A stretch of 64,000 bases of DNA, from positions 1-64,000 of the forward strand of contig CAZEPW010000004.1 in NCBI GenBank assembly GCA_964514215.1, read 5' to 3'. Source of the DNA: CAYQUC01 sp964514215 (GTDB lineage: Bacteria > Pseudomonadota > Gammaproteobacteria > UBA6429 > Thiohalophilaceae). A model generated the notes under the pieces. That model did not search any database. It saw nothing but the letters and a program-made list of their open reading frames with translations, and was not told the DNA's origin. This document shows, piece after piece, positions 1-9,493 of this stretch (position 1 is the first letter of the stretch; each line of letters opens with the position of its first letter). The translations under genes were made by a program, and so were the position numbers.

Positions 1-230
1 TTTCTCTTGCTACGCAATTCACCTTGTCCTCACATTTGTGCTCGCATAGTATTTTTGAACAGCAATAAATATTTTTCTTATCCCTAGTTCAGGTTATCTA
101 ACCTTAGATTTGTATAACAATCATATTAGCGTAACCTGGCAATATTGATGCCCTAATTTTAGATCGAAATGATGGTTATTTAAAATTTTGAACTTTAAAG
201 AATTAACGTTATACTTATGTAAAACTGAGG
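1..230. other. intergenic, window start
   Basis: AT-rich DNA downstream of the HDOD gene. I see no convincing open reading frame, RNA gene or terminator hairpin. The neighbouring gene to the left lies outside the window. Confidence 0.5.
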
Positions 231-1073
231 TTATCTCGATAGCGCTTCAGCGATTAGTTTATTTTTTTCAAAATTTGTATTTGATTTTGAAGTGATCGCA
301 ATTATATTTTCATTTGTTAAATTTGGCAAACTCAATTCAAGATGATTTTCATCTGAATCCATTTCTTTATTTAAAGTCAATTCGGTAATTTTTTTAGCGA
401 CTCTGATTGTATGTACACAATTAATATATTGTTCTTGGTACTCAAAATTTAAAATATTTTTGGCTGTTTCTGAAAATATATCGGGCAGCTTCCAAAAATG
501 CAATAATTTTGAAGATAATTCATATTCGTTTAAACCAAAAGATTCAGTGAGTAATGATGATAGCGTTTGTTTTTCTGTTACTTTTGAATATAGGGTGTTT
601 AGTATATCAGGGAATTGATCAACCAAAAATAGTAGCCCAATGTTGGATAATAAACCAATGCAGTACATATCAGCATCAATAGGGCTATCATTTAAAGCAA
701 TGTGTTTGTAGATTGATGATGCATTTTCTCCTGTAATAACAGACTCTAACCAATAATTTTTAGCATTAAAATTTGGGCATTTTTGGATGTTGAACTTAGT
801 TGCGACGACACTAGCAAGCACGATAGCTTTAAGCTCAGATATTCCCATTAAGGCAACCGCACTTTCTATTGAGCTGGTTTTTTTGCTTTTCATGTAGGCG
901 GCAGAGTTGGCAATTTGAAGCGTTTTTGCAGTTGTTGATGGATCTTGTTTGATTACTCGAATTAACTCTCGGATATCGCTGGTTTGTTCTGCTCGTGAGA
1001 GTGTTTGAATAACTTTAGCGAGAAAATGAAAGGGCGGAATGGAATCTTTAAGAATGAATGCAATTTTTGACAC
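231..1073 (-). CDS. HDOD domain signalling protein
   Basis: A 280-residue protein that is essentially one HDOD domain, a catalytically degenerate relative of the HD phosphohydrolases found in bacterial signalling. The N-terminal half carries the family pattern: helices with IKQDPSTTAKTLQIANSAAY followed by SSIESAVALMGISELKAIVL. There is no receiver, GGDEF or membrane segment, so it is a cytoplasmic stand-alone HDOD protein, probably an adaptor rather than an enzyme. The start is GTG at 1073; a GAG lies about 11 bases upstream. It follows the RpfC-like kinase gene on the same strand after about 155 bp and may be co-transcribed with it. Its exact target is unknown. Confidence 0.85.
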   Translation of the reverse strand: MSKIAFILKDSIPPFHFLAKVIQTLSRAEQTSDIRELIRVIKQDPSTTAKTLQIANSAAYMKSKKTSSIESAVALMGISELKAIVLASVVATKFNIQKCPNFNAKNYWLESVITGENASSIYKHIALNDSPIDADMYCIGLLSNIGLLFLVDQFPDILNTLYSKVTEKQTLSSLLTESFGLNEYELSSKLLHFWKLPDIFSETAKNILNFEYQEQYINCVHTIRVAKKITELTLNKEMDSDENHLELSLPNLTNENIIAITSKSNTNFEKNKLIAEALSR

Positions 1074-1228
1074 AAGTTATATATCTCTATAATTTTTATT
1101 TTTTATCACTATCATTATATTTAACACAAACAATTTATGTTAAATGGTCAAATGGGTAGTAATCCTATATAAAATTAACGGTCAATTGATTTTTATCTTT
1201 AGTCATTGCGCGGTATTTTTACTGAATT

Positions 1229-3799
1229 TTAAACACTACTGCTATTTTCCTGACTTAATTCATGGGAATAGCGTAACAATGCGTATTGTGTTGTTTTAAA
1301 TATTTTACGTAACTCGGCTAAATATTCTTTCGCATTTTGGTTATAGTCTTGTTCTGTTATATTGTGATACTTGTGACAGAGTTTAAATAATGATGTTGCA
1401 CCAACCGCGCCAGCATTTCCTTTAAAGGTATGACAATATTCTTTATACAGTAGGTGATTATCCGAAAGTGTTTGTTCTAATTTTAAGATTAGTTTATTGC
1501 CATCGTTTTGAAAACTTTTTATTAAGTTATCGATAAATTCACCATCGGCATTTAATAGCTCTAAATCTTTTAATGTTTCTAAATTTAATAATTCAGTAAT
1601 GGTGGTATCAACGGGGTATAATTTAGGAATTTTTTTATTGCTTACTTTATTCGTATCGATGGATTGACGTGTTGCTCTTGGTACGGTAGTTAAAGATGAT
1701 ATAGTGCTTAATAACTTACTGGACTTTATCGGTTTTGTTAGATAGATATCAATTCCAGCTTGTTTGCATTCGTATATCGATTCTGTTGTGGCATTTGCCG
1801 TTAGCATGATAAACGGCATAGGACAATCTGGGTACATAAAATTATAAAGTTGCACGAGTTGGATACCACCCATAACTGGCATGTGCATATCGGTTATGCA
1901 TACATCAAATAATTCTTCTTCAAATAAATCAAGTGCTTCTTCACCATTATTAACGGTAACGACAGTATGGCCGCCATATTCTAGTATTCTTTTGGTGATT
2001 AATTGGTTTGACTCATTATCTTCTGCTAATAAAATAGTGTAGGTTTTTGGATGTTTACTGTGTGAGTAGTATGCTGCGATATTCTCGATATTATCTGCTG
2101 TTTGTGTTTCTAATAACGGAGCACTATGAATGGCATTAAATAGTAATGGCATATCAATAGGAAAATTTAATATACAGGAAAAACCAGAATCGAGTATTTG
2201 ATGTTGGATCGTATCATTAACATCGCGATTAAATAATATTAAGGCCATGTGTTTTAAAATTGATTTTGCCCGCAATGCTTTTGCAAAATGGATTGCATTT
2301 ACATCAAGTCTTGATTTACTTATTATAACGGCATGGATAGGTTTATTATCTTCAACGGCTTGATCAATAATTTTTAATGCTTCTTTTGCCGAGTAGGTAT
2401 CAATTAAATTGACCCCCCAGTTATGGCAGCTATCAATGACCGTTAACAGAATGTCGTTGGTTTCTGAAATGATGAGCACTCGTGCTTTTGATAATTCATT
2501 ATTTTGTTCCCAGTTTACTGATTGCTGTAGAAATGGAATTTCGAACCAAAATGTAGAACCAACACCACTGGTACTTTTTAAACCAATTGTGCCACCCGAT
2601 TTTTCAACCAATTGCTTGGCTATTGTTGTGCCTAAGCCTGCGCCGCCATAACGTCGAGTACTTGATTCATCGGCTTGAGTGAAACGATCAAATACGGTTT
2701 GTTGATCAGCCTCTGATAAGCCGCAACCGCTATCAATAATTTCGAAGCGAATAACGCTGTAATTATTTTTAACTAGAGATTGCTTAACGATTATTTGAAC
2801 TTTACCTTCATCAGTGAATTTGATGGCATTACCAACTAAGTTCATTAATATTTGCCTTAGATGATTGACATCACCTTTAAGTGCATAAGGGACATCGGGA
2901 TTAATTATCATCGTAAACATAAGGTTTTTTTCATGCGCTTTATGTTCTAACATTTTAACAATGTTTTTTACTAAGTGGTGTAGATCAAAGCTGACGGTAT
3001 CGATGCGCAGTTTGCCTGCTTCTATACGTGATATGTCAAGTATTTTTTCTATGATGTCGAGCAAGGCTCGAATCGAATAATCGATGGTTTTAGTATATTC
3101 TTGCTGTTCTTTATTTAGCGGGGTGTTTTGAATTAGATCGTTAGCACCTAAAATACCATTAAGTGGTGTTCGTAACTCATGGCTCATATTCGCGAGGAAA
3201 GTACTTTTAGCTTTATTTGCTTCCTCGGCAGTATTAAACGCAATTTGTAACCGATTGAGTACCATGCCGAGATAAAGTGGTAATACAATAGCGCCAAATA
3301 TTAAGCCGGTCATTAATACAATGTGTTCGTTCATGAATGGCGATAAATAAGTGAGTAGGCATAAGCTTATTACTGAAAAAATTGTGCTAATGTATAAAAA
3401 TCGTCTGCCATAACGAAAGCCATTACCAAAGATTGACCACAAATAAAATGGATACAGCGCAACCCCTAATTCACCACCAAAATAACTAATAACGGTTAAG
3501 AACAATACGTCAAAAGCTGAGTTACAAACGTAGCGAATAGCGCATTTAGTCGGATTAATGTATACCCAGTAAAAACTTAAAAATATCAGCGTGATATAAA
3601 CCGCAAATATTAGCGTAATTAAGCTTGTGGATTCAAAAAAATTAATCCCTGTTAATAGTGCAACGCTAGTTAAGAAGACACTCGAACTTAGCCGGATAAA
3701 CATTTGTTCAAGTTCACGCCCCGGACTGGTGGCCATTCGTTCGTAGATGCTTGAAATTTTAGTGTAAAATTTGCTATAAAAACTGTTAGCACGTTCCAT
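1229..3799 (-). CDS. RpfC-like hybrid sensor histidine kinase
   Basis: An 856-residue membrane kinase. Residues about 38-182 form a hydrophobic input region of roughly five helices with a GNGFRYGRR loop, as in RpfC, the receptor for diffusible signal factor in xanthomonads. Then come HisKA (SHELRTPLNG, phosphoacceptor His207), HATPase_c (NLVGNAIKF N-box near 325), a degenerate receiver (about 443-570, acidic site replaced in HAVIISKSRLD and no TKP lysine), an intact receiver (about 594-710, ITDMHMPVMGG and LTKPI) and a C-terminal HPt (HTFKGNAG near 800). This supports a full internal phosphorelay. No rpfF or rpfG gene is adjacent; the nearest partner is the HDOD gene. The signal it senses cannot be read from sequence. 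Confidence 0.9.
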   Translation of the reverse strand: MERANSFYSKFYTKISSIYERMATSPGRELEQMFIRLSSSVFLTSVALLTGINFFESTSLITLIFAVYITLIFLSFYWVYINPTKCAIRYVCNSAFDVLFLTVISYFGGELGVALYPFYLWSIFGNGFRYGRRFLYISTIFSVISLCLLTYLSPFMNEHIVLMTGLIFGAIVLPLYLGMVLNRLQIAFNTAEEANKAKSTFLANMSHELRTPLNGILGANDLIQNTPLNKEQQEYTKTIDYSIRALLDIIEKILDISRIEAGKLRIDTVSFDLHHLVKNIVKMLEHKAHEKNLMFTMIINPDVPYALKGDVNHLRQILMNLVGNAIKFTDEGKVQIIVKQSLVKNNYSVIRFEIIDSGCGLSEADQQTVFDRFTQADESSTRRYGGAGLGTTIAKQLVEKSGGTIGLKSTSGVGSTFWFEIPFLQQSVNWEQNNELSKARVLIISETNDILLTVIDSCHNWGVNLIDTYSAKEALKIIDQAVEDNKPIHAVIISKSRLDVNAIHFAKALRAKSILKHMALILFNRDVNDTIQHQILDSGFSCILNFPIDMPLLFNAIHSAPLLETQTADNIENIAAYYSHSKHPKTYTILLAEDNESNQLITKRILEYGGHTVVTVNNGEEALDLFEEELFDVCITDMHMPVMGGIQLVQLYNFMYPDCPMPFIMLTANATTESIYECKQAGIDIYLTKPIKSSKLLSTISSLTTVPRATRQSIDTNKVSNKKIPKLYPVDTTITELLNLETLKDLELLNADGEFIDNLIKSFQNDGNKLILKLEQTLSDNHLLYKEYCHTFKGNAGAVGATSLFKLCHKYHNITEQDYNQNAKEYLAELRKIFKTTQYALLRYSHELSQENSSSV

Positions 3800-4139
3800 G
3801 TTGGTATTCTCGATTATTATTTTTTGTGGAGTATATCTTGAATTGAGAATTCACGGCTACTCAATATGTTATTATTTGTTAAAATTTAATGGTAGTCTTA
3901 AGTGGTTTTAATTGAAACTCTTGGCTGACTTGTCATATTTAGAATAATATAATCACATAATGTATGTGATGAATTTTAATATGAGATTTCTCTAATATAG
4001 AAAACACATCGAAAATAGTTTTATCAAATTTTTTTCAAATAAAATACTTAATATACAACACTAAATATGTTACAACAGTGTTATCTTTTTATTGTTAGTT
4101 TTAAAAAAAACTAATTAACTAATTATCGAGGAGTAATGT
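3800..4139. promoter_or_regulatory. divergent promoter region with two inverted repeats
   Basis: This 340-bp AT-rich gap separates the RpfC-like kinase and rsd. A perfect 8-bp inverted repeat, ATCACATA-ATG-TATGTGAT, lies at 3952-3970. A second, weaker one (AACACT, 14 bp, AGTGTT) lies at 4057-4082, just upstream of rsd. The first has the half-sites of a CRP-like operator in the reversed order (TCACA then TGTGA), so it is not a canonical CRP site. Both are candidate operators; no protein is assigned. Confidence 0.4.
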
Positions 4140-4598
4140 GTGTCCGTAGATGTATCACAAGTAAGTTCTGATCGGCGAGATGAGTCCCATGATAAACTTC
4201 ATACATTGATTGAGACAAGAACAGAAACATTATCTTTGTACAGTCAAATTATCAGTATGCGGCCTTTTAATCCTGAAGATGGGATTCCCATACTACTAGA
4301 AGAATTTTGTGAAGCATTGGTTGATTACACTGCAAGTGCCCATTTTCAATTATACCGCTTCTTAGATGATGGCTCAGAGCGTCGGGAAGCTGTGAATGAT
4401 ATAGCGAAAAAAGTATATCCTGCTATTTCGAAAGTGACCGATTTTATTATTCAATTTAATGATAAATACGATGGTGAAAAAGACAGCCTTATCCTAACCA
4501 ATCTTGATAATGATTTGTCTGTATTAGGTGAGGCATTAGCGGATCGGATTACAAATGAAGATCAAATTATCGCGGCATTTAGAGCAGCTAAGGTCTAA
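4140..4598 (+). CDS. rsd: anti-sigma-70 factor, Rsd/AlgQ family
   Basis: A 152-residue soluble helical protein of the Rsd/AlgQ family, which binds region 4 of the housekeeping sigma factor in stationary phase and in AlgQ also affects exopolysaccharide gene expression. The family signature is visible in LLEEFCEALVDYTASAHFQL and in the following acidic helices. The length matches E. coli Rsd (158). The start is GTG at 4140, chosen because GAGGAG lies just upstream and the ATG four bases earlier runs into a stop after three codons. It stands alone, divergent from the RpfC-like kinase and convergent with a tiny membrane protein gene (22 bp between stops). Confidence 0.85.
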   Translation: MSVDVSQVSSDRRDESHDKLHTLIETRTETLSLYSQIISMRPFNPEDGIPILLEEFCEALVDYTASAHFQLYRFLDDGSERREAVNDIAKKVYPAISKVTDFIIQFNDKYDGEKDSLILTNLDNDLSVLGEALADRITNEDQIIAAFRAAKV

Positions 4599-4619
4599 AG
4601 TCTATTTTTTGATTTAGTC

Positions 4620-4781
4620 TTAGTCTAAAACTTGGCCTTGATGATCCGTTGTTAACTGCACAGAACGACTGGTATTAAGATTTGATCGAATATGTGCTGT
4701 TCCACCTATCTGATGCCCTAAATAATAACCTAATCCAAAAGTGAACACTGTAACAGCTAAAAATAGTAAGGTGAGAATCAT
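4620..4781 (-). CDS. 53-residue single-pass membrane protein
   Basis: A short reading frame starting at the ATG at 4781 with a strong ribosome site (GAGGAAGG, 6 bases away) and ending in TAA at 4620. The protein begins MILTLLFLAVTVFTFGLGYY, an uncleaved-looking membrane anchor, followed by LGHQIGGTAH and a polar tail ending in GQVLD. I do not recognise a family. The strong Shine-Dalgarno, the clean transmembrane segment and its fit in the gap after rsd argue that it is translated. Function unknown; it could also be a short signal-anchored peptide involved in envelope or complex assembly. Confidence 0.5.
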   Translation of the reverse strand: MILTLLFLAVTVFTFGLGYYLGHQIGGTAHIRSNLNTSRSVQLTTDHQGQVLD

Positions 4782-5017
4782 GTTTTGCCTTCCTCGATAG
4801 ATTTGTTTTTCTGTATTACATAACTAATTTACGTCCAAGTCTGGACTTACTTAAAGTTTCAGAAAATGTTTCCTCTCAAATAGTGAGCTGTGTCTCATTT
4901 GAAGAAGTTTTTGTAGTGTGTACCTTAATAAATGATTAAGCTATACTTCACAAAAATTACGGGTTTATAAGCTCGTAGCGCTAACGGTTTGTTAAATACT
5001 TGATAAGAATGCAAATT

Positions 5018-5386
5018 ATGGATAATAAAAATAATTCAGCGGTTGTAGATTCATCTAAATTATTTACTGATTCGAATATGGATAAAGAAACTCAACACTA
5101 TGCGGGAACGGGTGGTGTTAGTCAGGGTAATGGTGGATATGGTTTTATTCCTGCGTTTAAAGATTTGAGTCTGGGTGATATTTATCTTTCCCGGTATTCA
5201 GATGGTCGCGTTGCGAAGGTTCATTTATTAGATGGTATGCCTGCACATTTAATTATTAACAAGCAAGATGGTCAAATTCGTTCTTTGCAAAAGTCGGTGG
5301 TTGCCGGGTTTGTTTTGGATAATGTTTTTTTCACTCGATCCCAAGCTGCACAATATGTCAGTGAACGAGTTTCAAATTTGGCTTAG
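5018..5386 (+). CDS. conserved-looking protein of unknown function
   Basis: A 122-residue soluble protein with no signal peptide or membrane segment. The N-terminal 35 residues are polar and probably disordered; the middle has GGVSQGNGGYGFIPAFKDLS and LGDIYLSRYSDGRVAKVHLL, which looks like a compact beta-rich fold; the end has RSQAAQYVSERV. I do not recognise the family. The ATG at 5018 is preferred over TTG at 5000 and ATG at 5009 because a weak AAGA lies at a workable distance; none of the sites is strong. It is convergent with the lytic transglycosylase gene (2 bp between stops), so the two share a termination region. Confidence 0.6.
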   Translation: MDNKNNSAVVDSSKLFTDSNMDKETQHYAGTGGVSQGNGGYGFIPAFKDLSLGDIYLSRYSDGRVAKVHLLDGMPAHLIINKQDGQIRSLQKSVVAGFVLDNVFFTRSQAAQYVSERVSNLA

Positions 5387-5388
5387 TT

Positions 5389-7359
5389 TTAGATTTTAGT
5401 TTTGGCCTGTATTACTGGCATATTGTGTAAAATTGATTTTGGCGGACGGCCAAGTCGTTCTTCATAGATAATTGTATACGTTAGCACTCTTTTCAAATAA
5501 TCCCGGGTTTCATTAAAGGGCACAGTCTCGACCCAAATATCAGCCGAGATTGCTGATTTTGGCAACCAAGTTTTCACTCGATATTGTCCTGCATTGTATG
5601 CTGCAGTTGCGAGAACATTGTTACCATTAAAGTGATCACTTACTTTCTTTAAGTAACGAACACCGAGTTTTACATTGGTATTGATGTTTAATAAATCAAA
5701 CCGATTATGGTATTTTAATCGAATAGAGCGCGCAACTTGGCGGGCTGTGCGTGGTAATAATTGCATTAATCCCATCGCTCCTGCGTGTGAACGAGCATCC
5801 GAAGTAAAAGCACTTTCTTGGCGAATAATCGCAAATGCCCATGCGGGATTGATTTGTTGTCGCTTAGATTGTTTAACCACTAATTTTTGATGCGCTAATG
5901 GAAAGCGACGTTTAAGATCGTCCCAATATTTTGCCCGGCCAAAGGTGATAATAGCGCGATCATGCCAGCCCCACTGGTCGGCTGCCTGTGCTGCCATGAG
6001 TATTTGAGTGTTGTCCATGCGTTGAATCGCGTAGTGCCATTCGCGTCGAGCATCAACCATTTGATCTAATAAATATAATTCGCGAGCACGTAATATCGCA
6101 GGGTTTTGTTCTAGGATAGAAAGTTCTTCTGGAGAATAGATTAATGGTTTATCCATGAATTGATAACTACGGCCATTTCGATCGGCTGCTAAAAAACCGT
6201 AATAACTGCGTTCATTTGCGTTTAAGTCATAAATATTTCGTGCTTCTTCCAAACGTCCCATGGCTTCATAAACACGTGCACGCCAATAACGCCATTTTTC
6301 TGAATGTCGATCGACACTGTTTAATCTATCCAACCAGTCAACAGCACTTTCCCAATCCCGATCTTTTATCGAGGAAATGATGTGTATACCGGTTAGATAA
6401 CTATCATCGGATAAATAATTACTGGCGTTTAACCATTTAATTGAACCGATATCTTGTACCCGGGATAGATACAAAGTTAAACGGCGTACCAGTCGATTTT
6501 CTTCTTGTTGATTAAAACTGAATTTTAGTTTTAATCCAGCCCATAATTTTGCACCTTCAAGAGCGTCTTTTTTGGATATTCGAATGAGCGCATCAACTAA
6601 AATCCAACGAACAATTGAAATATTACTCTGTAATTTTGGTTCTGATAAAATCAGTTTGGGGTTGCGGCGAACTTTAAGCCATAAGTCTATCCAATGCTGA
6701 TCTTGTTTATTAACATATTGTTTTAAGTATTTGGCTAAGCGTAAACGGTTGCCTTGCATGGCAAGACGAATACGTTCTAGTACTAAATCTTGCGTTATCC
6801 TGCCAGACTTTAAACCCAACTCGATAACTCTATCACAAACTTTAGGTAGTGATTTGCCCGTTAACCAGATTTGCTCGATGACATCATATGCCGCCATTGG
6901 TTGATTTTGCATATTAAGTGCGTGCGCGTAATTACATTGCATTTTAATATTTTTAGTCGGTAAATAATTTTCTACTAATGTTGGCCAATTTTTCTTACGA
7001 ACCAATTTAAACTGCCAAGTATAATGCAGTCGAGAGGCAAGTGGTGTACCGGCATATTTATTAATAAAAGCAATGATTTCTTTATTGGGGGCTTTGTTTA
7101 AACGTTTTTTCAGTTCGGCAAATTTTAAATAAGGATAGAGTGGGTAGTCGCGTAATTGCGGCTCAAGTTTGTTATAACTCTTTAATCGACCCAATTTAAT
7201 TGAGTGAATTGCATCTTGGTATTGTTGGCGTTGAATTAATCGCTCGGAAGAAACCTCAAAAAAGGCTTGGGCAGGTGATATGATTAAAAATAATAATAAC
7301 CCAACACTGCATTTTAGCTGAAAGCGAGGCATATATAATGATACGGAACCGAATTTCAC
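5389..7359 (-). CDS. slt: soluble lytic murein transglycosylase (Slt70 type)
   Basis: A 656-residue exported protein that cleaves the MurNAc-GlcNAc bond of peptidoglycan to leave 1,6-anhydro ends. It has a signal peptide (LLLFLIISPAQA), a long alpha-helical superhelix of about 440 residues as in Slt70, and a C-terminal SLT domain starting near residue 500. The catalytic glutamate is E515 in IIRQESAF, followed by the family motifs AGAMGLMQLLP and AAYNAG. Length agrees with E. coli Slt70 (645). The start is GTG at 7359; an ATG at 7332 would give a shorter signal peptide and is an alternative. It is divergent from ilvD. Confidence 0.93.
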   Translation of the reverse strand: MKFGSVSLYMPRFQLKCSVGLLLFLIISPAQAFFEVSSERLIQRQQYQDAIHSIKLGRLKSYNKLEPQLRDYPLYPYLKFAELKKRLNKAPNKEIIAFINKYAGTPLASRLHYTWQFKLVRKKNWPTLVENYLPTKNIKMQCNYAHALNMQNQPMAAYDVIEQIWLTGKSLPKVCDRVIELGLKSGRITQDLVLERIRLAMQGNRLRLAKYLKQYVNKQDQHWIDLWLKVRRNPKLILSEPKLQSNISIVRWILVDALIRISKKDALEGAKLWAGLKLKFSFNQQEENRLVRRLTLYLSRVQDIGSIKWLNASNYLSDDSYLTGIHIISSIKDRDWESAVDWLDRLNSVDRHSEKWRYWRARVYEAMGRLEEARNIYDLNANERSYYGFLAADRNGRSYQFMDKPLIYSPEELSILEQNPAILRARELYLLDQMVDARREWHYAIQRMDNTQILMAAQAADQWGWHDRAIITFGRAKYWDDLKRRFPLAHQKLVVKQSKRQQINPAWAFAIIRQESAFTSDARSHAGAMGLMQLLPRTARQVARSIRLKYHNRFDLLNINTNVKLGVRYLKKVSDHFNGNNVLATAAYNAGQYRVKTWLPKSAISADIWVETVPFNETRDYLKRVLTYTIIYEERLGRPPKSILHNMPVIQAKTKI

Positions 7360-7607
7360 TTAATCTACCGCCGAGTGGTTTGTTTATTTAAAATTTAACT
7401 TAACTTTCACTTATAACTTATTGTTATATCATATAAAGTCATAAATTCCGAATTTATCATCCATACGTTAGTATCGGCTATATCTTGGGAAGTATTAAGC
7501 GGCCAGCAAAATAAAAGTCAGATTTTTCCGGTTTTCGATGCCATGCCGAATGGACTTGCTTTATAATCAAACGCTAATATCACCTATTTCATGGTATGGA
7601 GAGTGCA
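7360..7607. promoter_or_regulatory. slt-ilvD divergent regulatory region
   Basis: The gap holds an inverted repeat ATAAATT-CCG-AATTTAT at 7441-7457 and a TATAAT at 7562-7567, about 40 bp before the ilvD start. No good -35 hexamer is found at 16-18 bp from the TATAAT, so the promoter call is weak. No attenuator-like leader peptide rich in branched amino acids was seen. Confidence 0.3.
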
Positions 7608-9287
7608 ATGACAAACGATCTAAATAAATTCAGTGCCCAAATAACTCAGAAAAAATCTCAAGGAGCATCTCAAGCAATGCTTTATGGCACAGGGTTAACA
7701 GAAGCCGACATGAAAAAAGCCGAGGTTGGTATTTCCAGCGTTTGGTATGAAGGCAATACTTGTAATATGCATTTAAACGATCTTGCTGCACAAGTTAAGC
7801 AAGGCGTTGAGCAAGCAAATCTGGTTGGAATGCGTTTTAACACCATTGGAGTTAGTGATGGGATTTCAATGGGCACTGATGGCATGAGTTACTCATTGCA
7901 GTCTCGGGATTTAATTGCCGACTCGGTCGAAACGGTGATGAACGCACAGTGGTATGATGCCAATATTTCGATTCCCGGTTGCGATAAAAATATGCCGGGC
8001 GTATTGATTGCTATGGCGCGAGTTAATCGTCCTTCGTTGATGGTTTATGGCGGTACAATTAAGCCCGGCAGTGCTCAGGGAAAAGTGCTTGATGTTGTCT
8101 CTGCGTTTCAAAGCTACGGTGAATTTATTGCGGGTAAAATTGATGAGCAACAGCGTGTTGAAATTGTCAAAAATTCCTGCCCCGGTGCTGGTGCTTGTGG
8201 TGGCATGTATACCGCAAATACGATGGCTACTGCAATTGAAGCGATGGGCATGAGTCTTCCATATAGCTCTTCAACACCTGCAGTTGATGATGGTAAAGCA
8301 CAAGAGTGTCTCGATGCCGGAGCCGCAATTCGGGTGTTATTAGAAAAAAATATTCGTCCCAGTGATATTATGACACGTGCTGCATTTGAAAATGCAATGG
8401 TGATGATAATGGCGACCGGTGGTTCCACCAATGCGGTGTTACATCTAATCGCAATGGCTCGCGCCATTGATGTTGATCTAGGGTTGGATGATTTTCAACG
8501 TGTGAGCGATAGGATCCCATTAATAGCGGATCTAAAACCCAGTGGTCAATACGTTATGGAAGATGTGCATAACGTCGGTGGTACACCGGCATTGATGAAA
8601 TACCTGTTAAACGAAGGTTTACTTGATGGCTCTTGTTTGACCGTAACGGGTAAGACTATTGCTGAAAACTTAGCAGATTTACCTGCATTACAACAAGGTC
8701 AAAAAGTATTTTTGCCGGTGTCTTCACCAATAAAAGCCTCTGCACACATTCAAATATTAAAAGGCAATTTAGCGCCAGGTGGTTCGGTTGCTAAAATTAC
8801 TGGCAAGGAAGGCATGCTATTTACTGGCCCGGCAAATGTGTTTGATTCTGAAGAAGATATGTTAAAAGCTTTAGAAGATAAAAAAGTTCATAAAGGCGAT
8901 GTGATTGTTATTCGTTATGAAGGGCCAAAAGGTGGTCCAGGAATGCCAGAAATGTTAACACCAACGTCAGCTATTATGGGGGCGGGTCTTGGTAGTGATG
9001 TTGCTTTAATTACCGATGGTCGATTTTCTGGCGGTTCTCATGGTTTTATTATTGGCCATGTTGTGCCTGAAGCACAAGAAGGGGGGCCAATTGCGCTAAT
9101 TGAAAATGGTGATATTATTTCCATTGACGCTGATAATAAAGTTTTAAAAGTTGATTTGAGTAAAGAGCAACTTAAAAAACGTAAGGCTGCTTGGAGCATG
9201 CCTGCTTATAAAGCAAGCCGAGGCACTTTGTTTAAATACATTAAACTTGTAAAAGATGCTTCTCTGGGATGTGTGACAGATGAATAA
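7608..9287 (+). CDS. ilvD: dihydroxy-acid dehydratase
   Basis: A 559-residue iron-sulfur enzyme of the IlvD/Edd family that dehydrates 2,3-dihydroxy-isovalerate and 2,3-dihydroxy-3-methylvalerate in valine and isoleucine synthesis. Three cysteines in the conserved positions are present: C52 (EGNTCNMH), C125 (PGCDKNMPG) and C197 (CPGAGACGGMYTANT). Conserved blocks GGSTNAVLHL and GRFSGGSHGFIIGHV are also there. Its length of about 560 and three-cysteine pattern match the [2Fe-2S] type better than the longer E. coli type. The ATG at 7608 is chosen over 7596 because GGAG at 7598-7601 sits six bases before it. No other ilv gene is nearby. Confidence 0.96.
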   Translation: MTNDLNKFSAQITQKKSQGASQAMLYGTGLTEADMKKAEVGISSVWYEGNTCNMHLNDLAAQVKQGVEQANLVGMRFNTIGVSDGISMGTDGMSYSLQSRDLIADSVETVMNAQWYDANISIPGCDKNMPGVLIAMARVNRPSLMVYGGTIKPGSAQGKVLDVVSAFQSYGEFIAGKIDEQQRVEIVKNSCPGAGACGGMYTANTMATAIEAMGMSLPYSSSTPAVDDGKAQECLDAGAAIRVLLEKNIRPSDIMTRAAFENAMVMIMATGGSTNAVLHLIAMARAIDVDLGLDDFQRVSDRIPLIADLKPSGQYVMEDVHNVGGTPALMKYLLNEGLLDGSCLTVTGKTIAENLADLPALQQGQKVFLPVSSPIKASAHIQILKGNLAPGGSVAKITGKEGMLFTGPANVFDSEEDMLKALEDKKVHKGDVIVIRYEGPKGGPGMPEMLTPTSAIMGAGLGSDVALITDGRFSGGSHGFIIGHVVPEAQEGGPIALIENGDIISIDADNKVLKVDLSKEQLKKRKAAWSMPAYKASRGTLFKYIKLVKDASLGCVTDE

Positions 9288-9493
9288 AAATATCAGAGAC
9301 CATTTAAATTAATCTAGATTTACACATATCTGCATACCTTGGTAAAGACTCATTTAGTCATGATAAATGAGTTTTTACCGGGAAATCGCGTTAATAATAA
9401 AATACCGCTATTAGTTCTCATTAGTGTTGCAATATTGGAGTCTTTTAGTCAGCTGGCTCAATAATCCACATTTGTTGTTTGCTTTGTTGTAGT

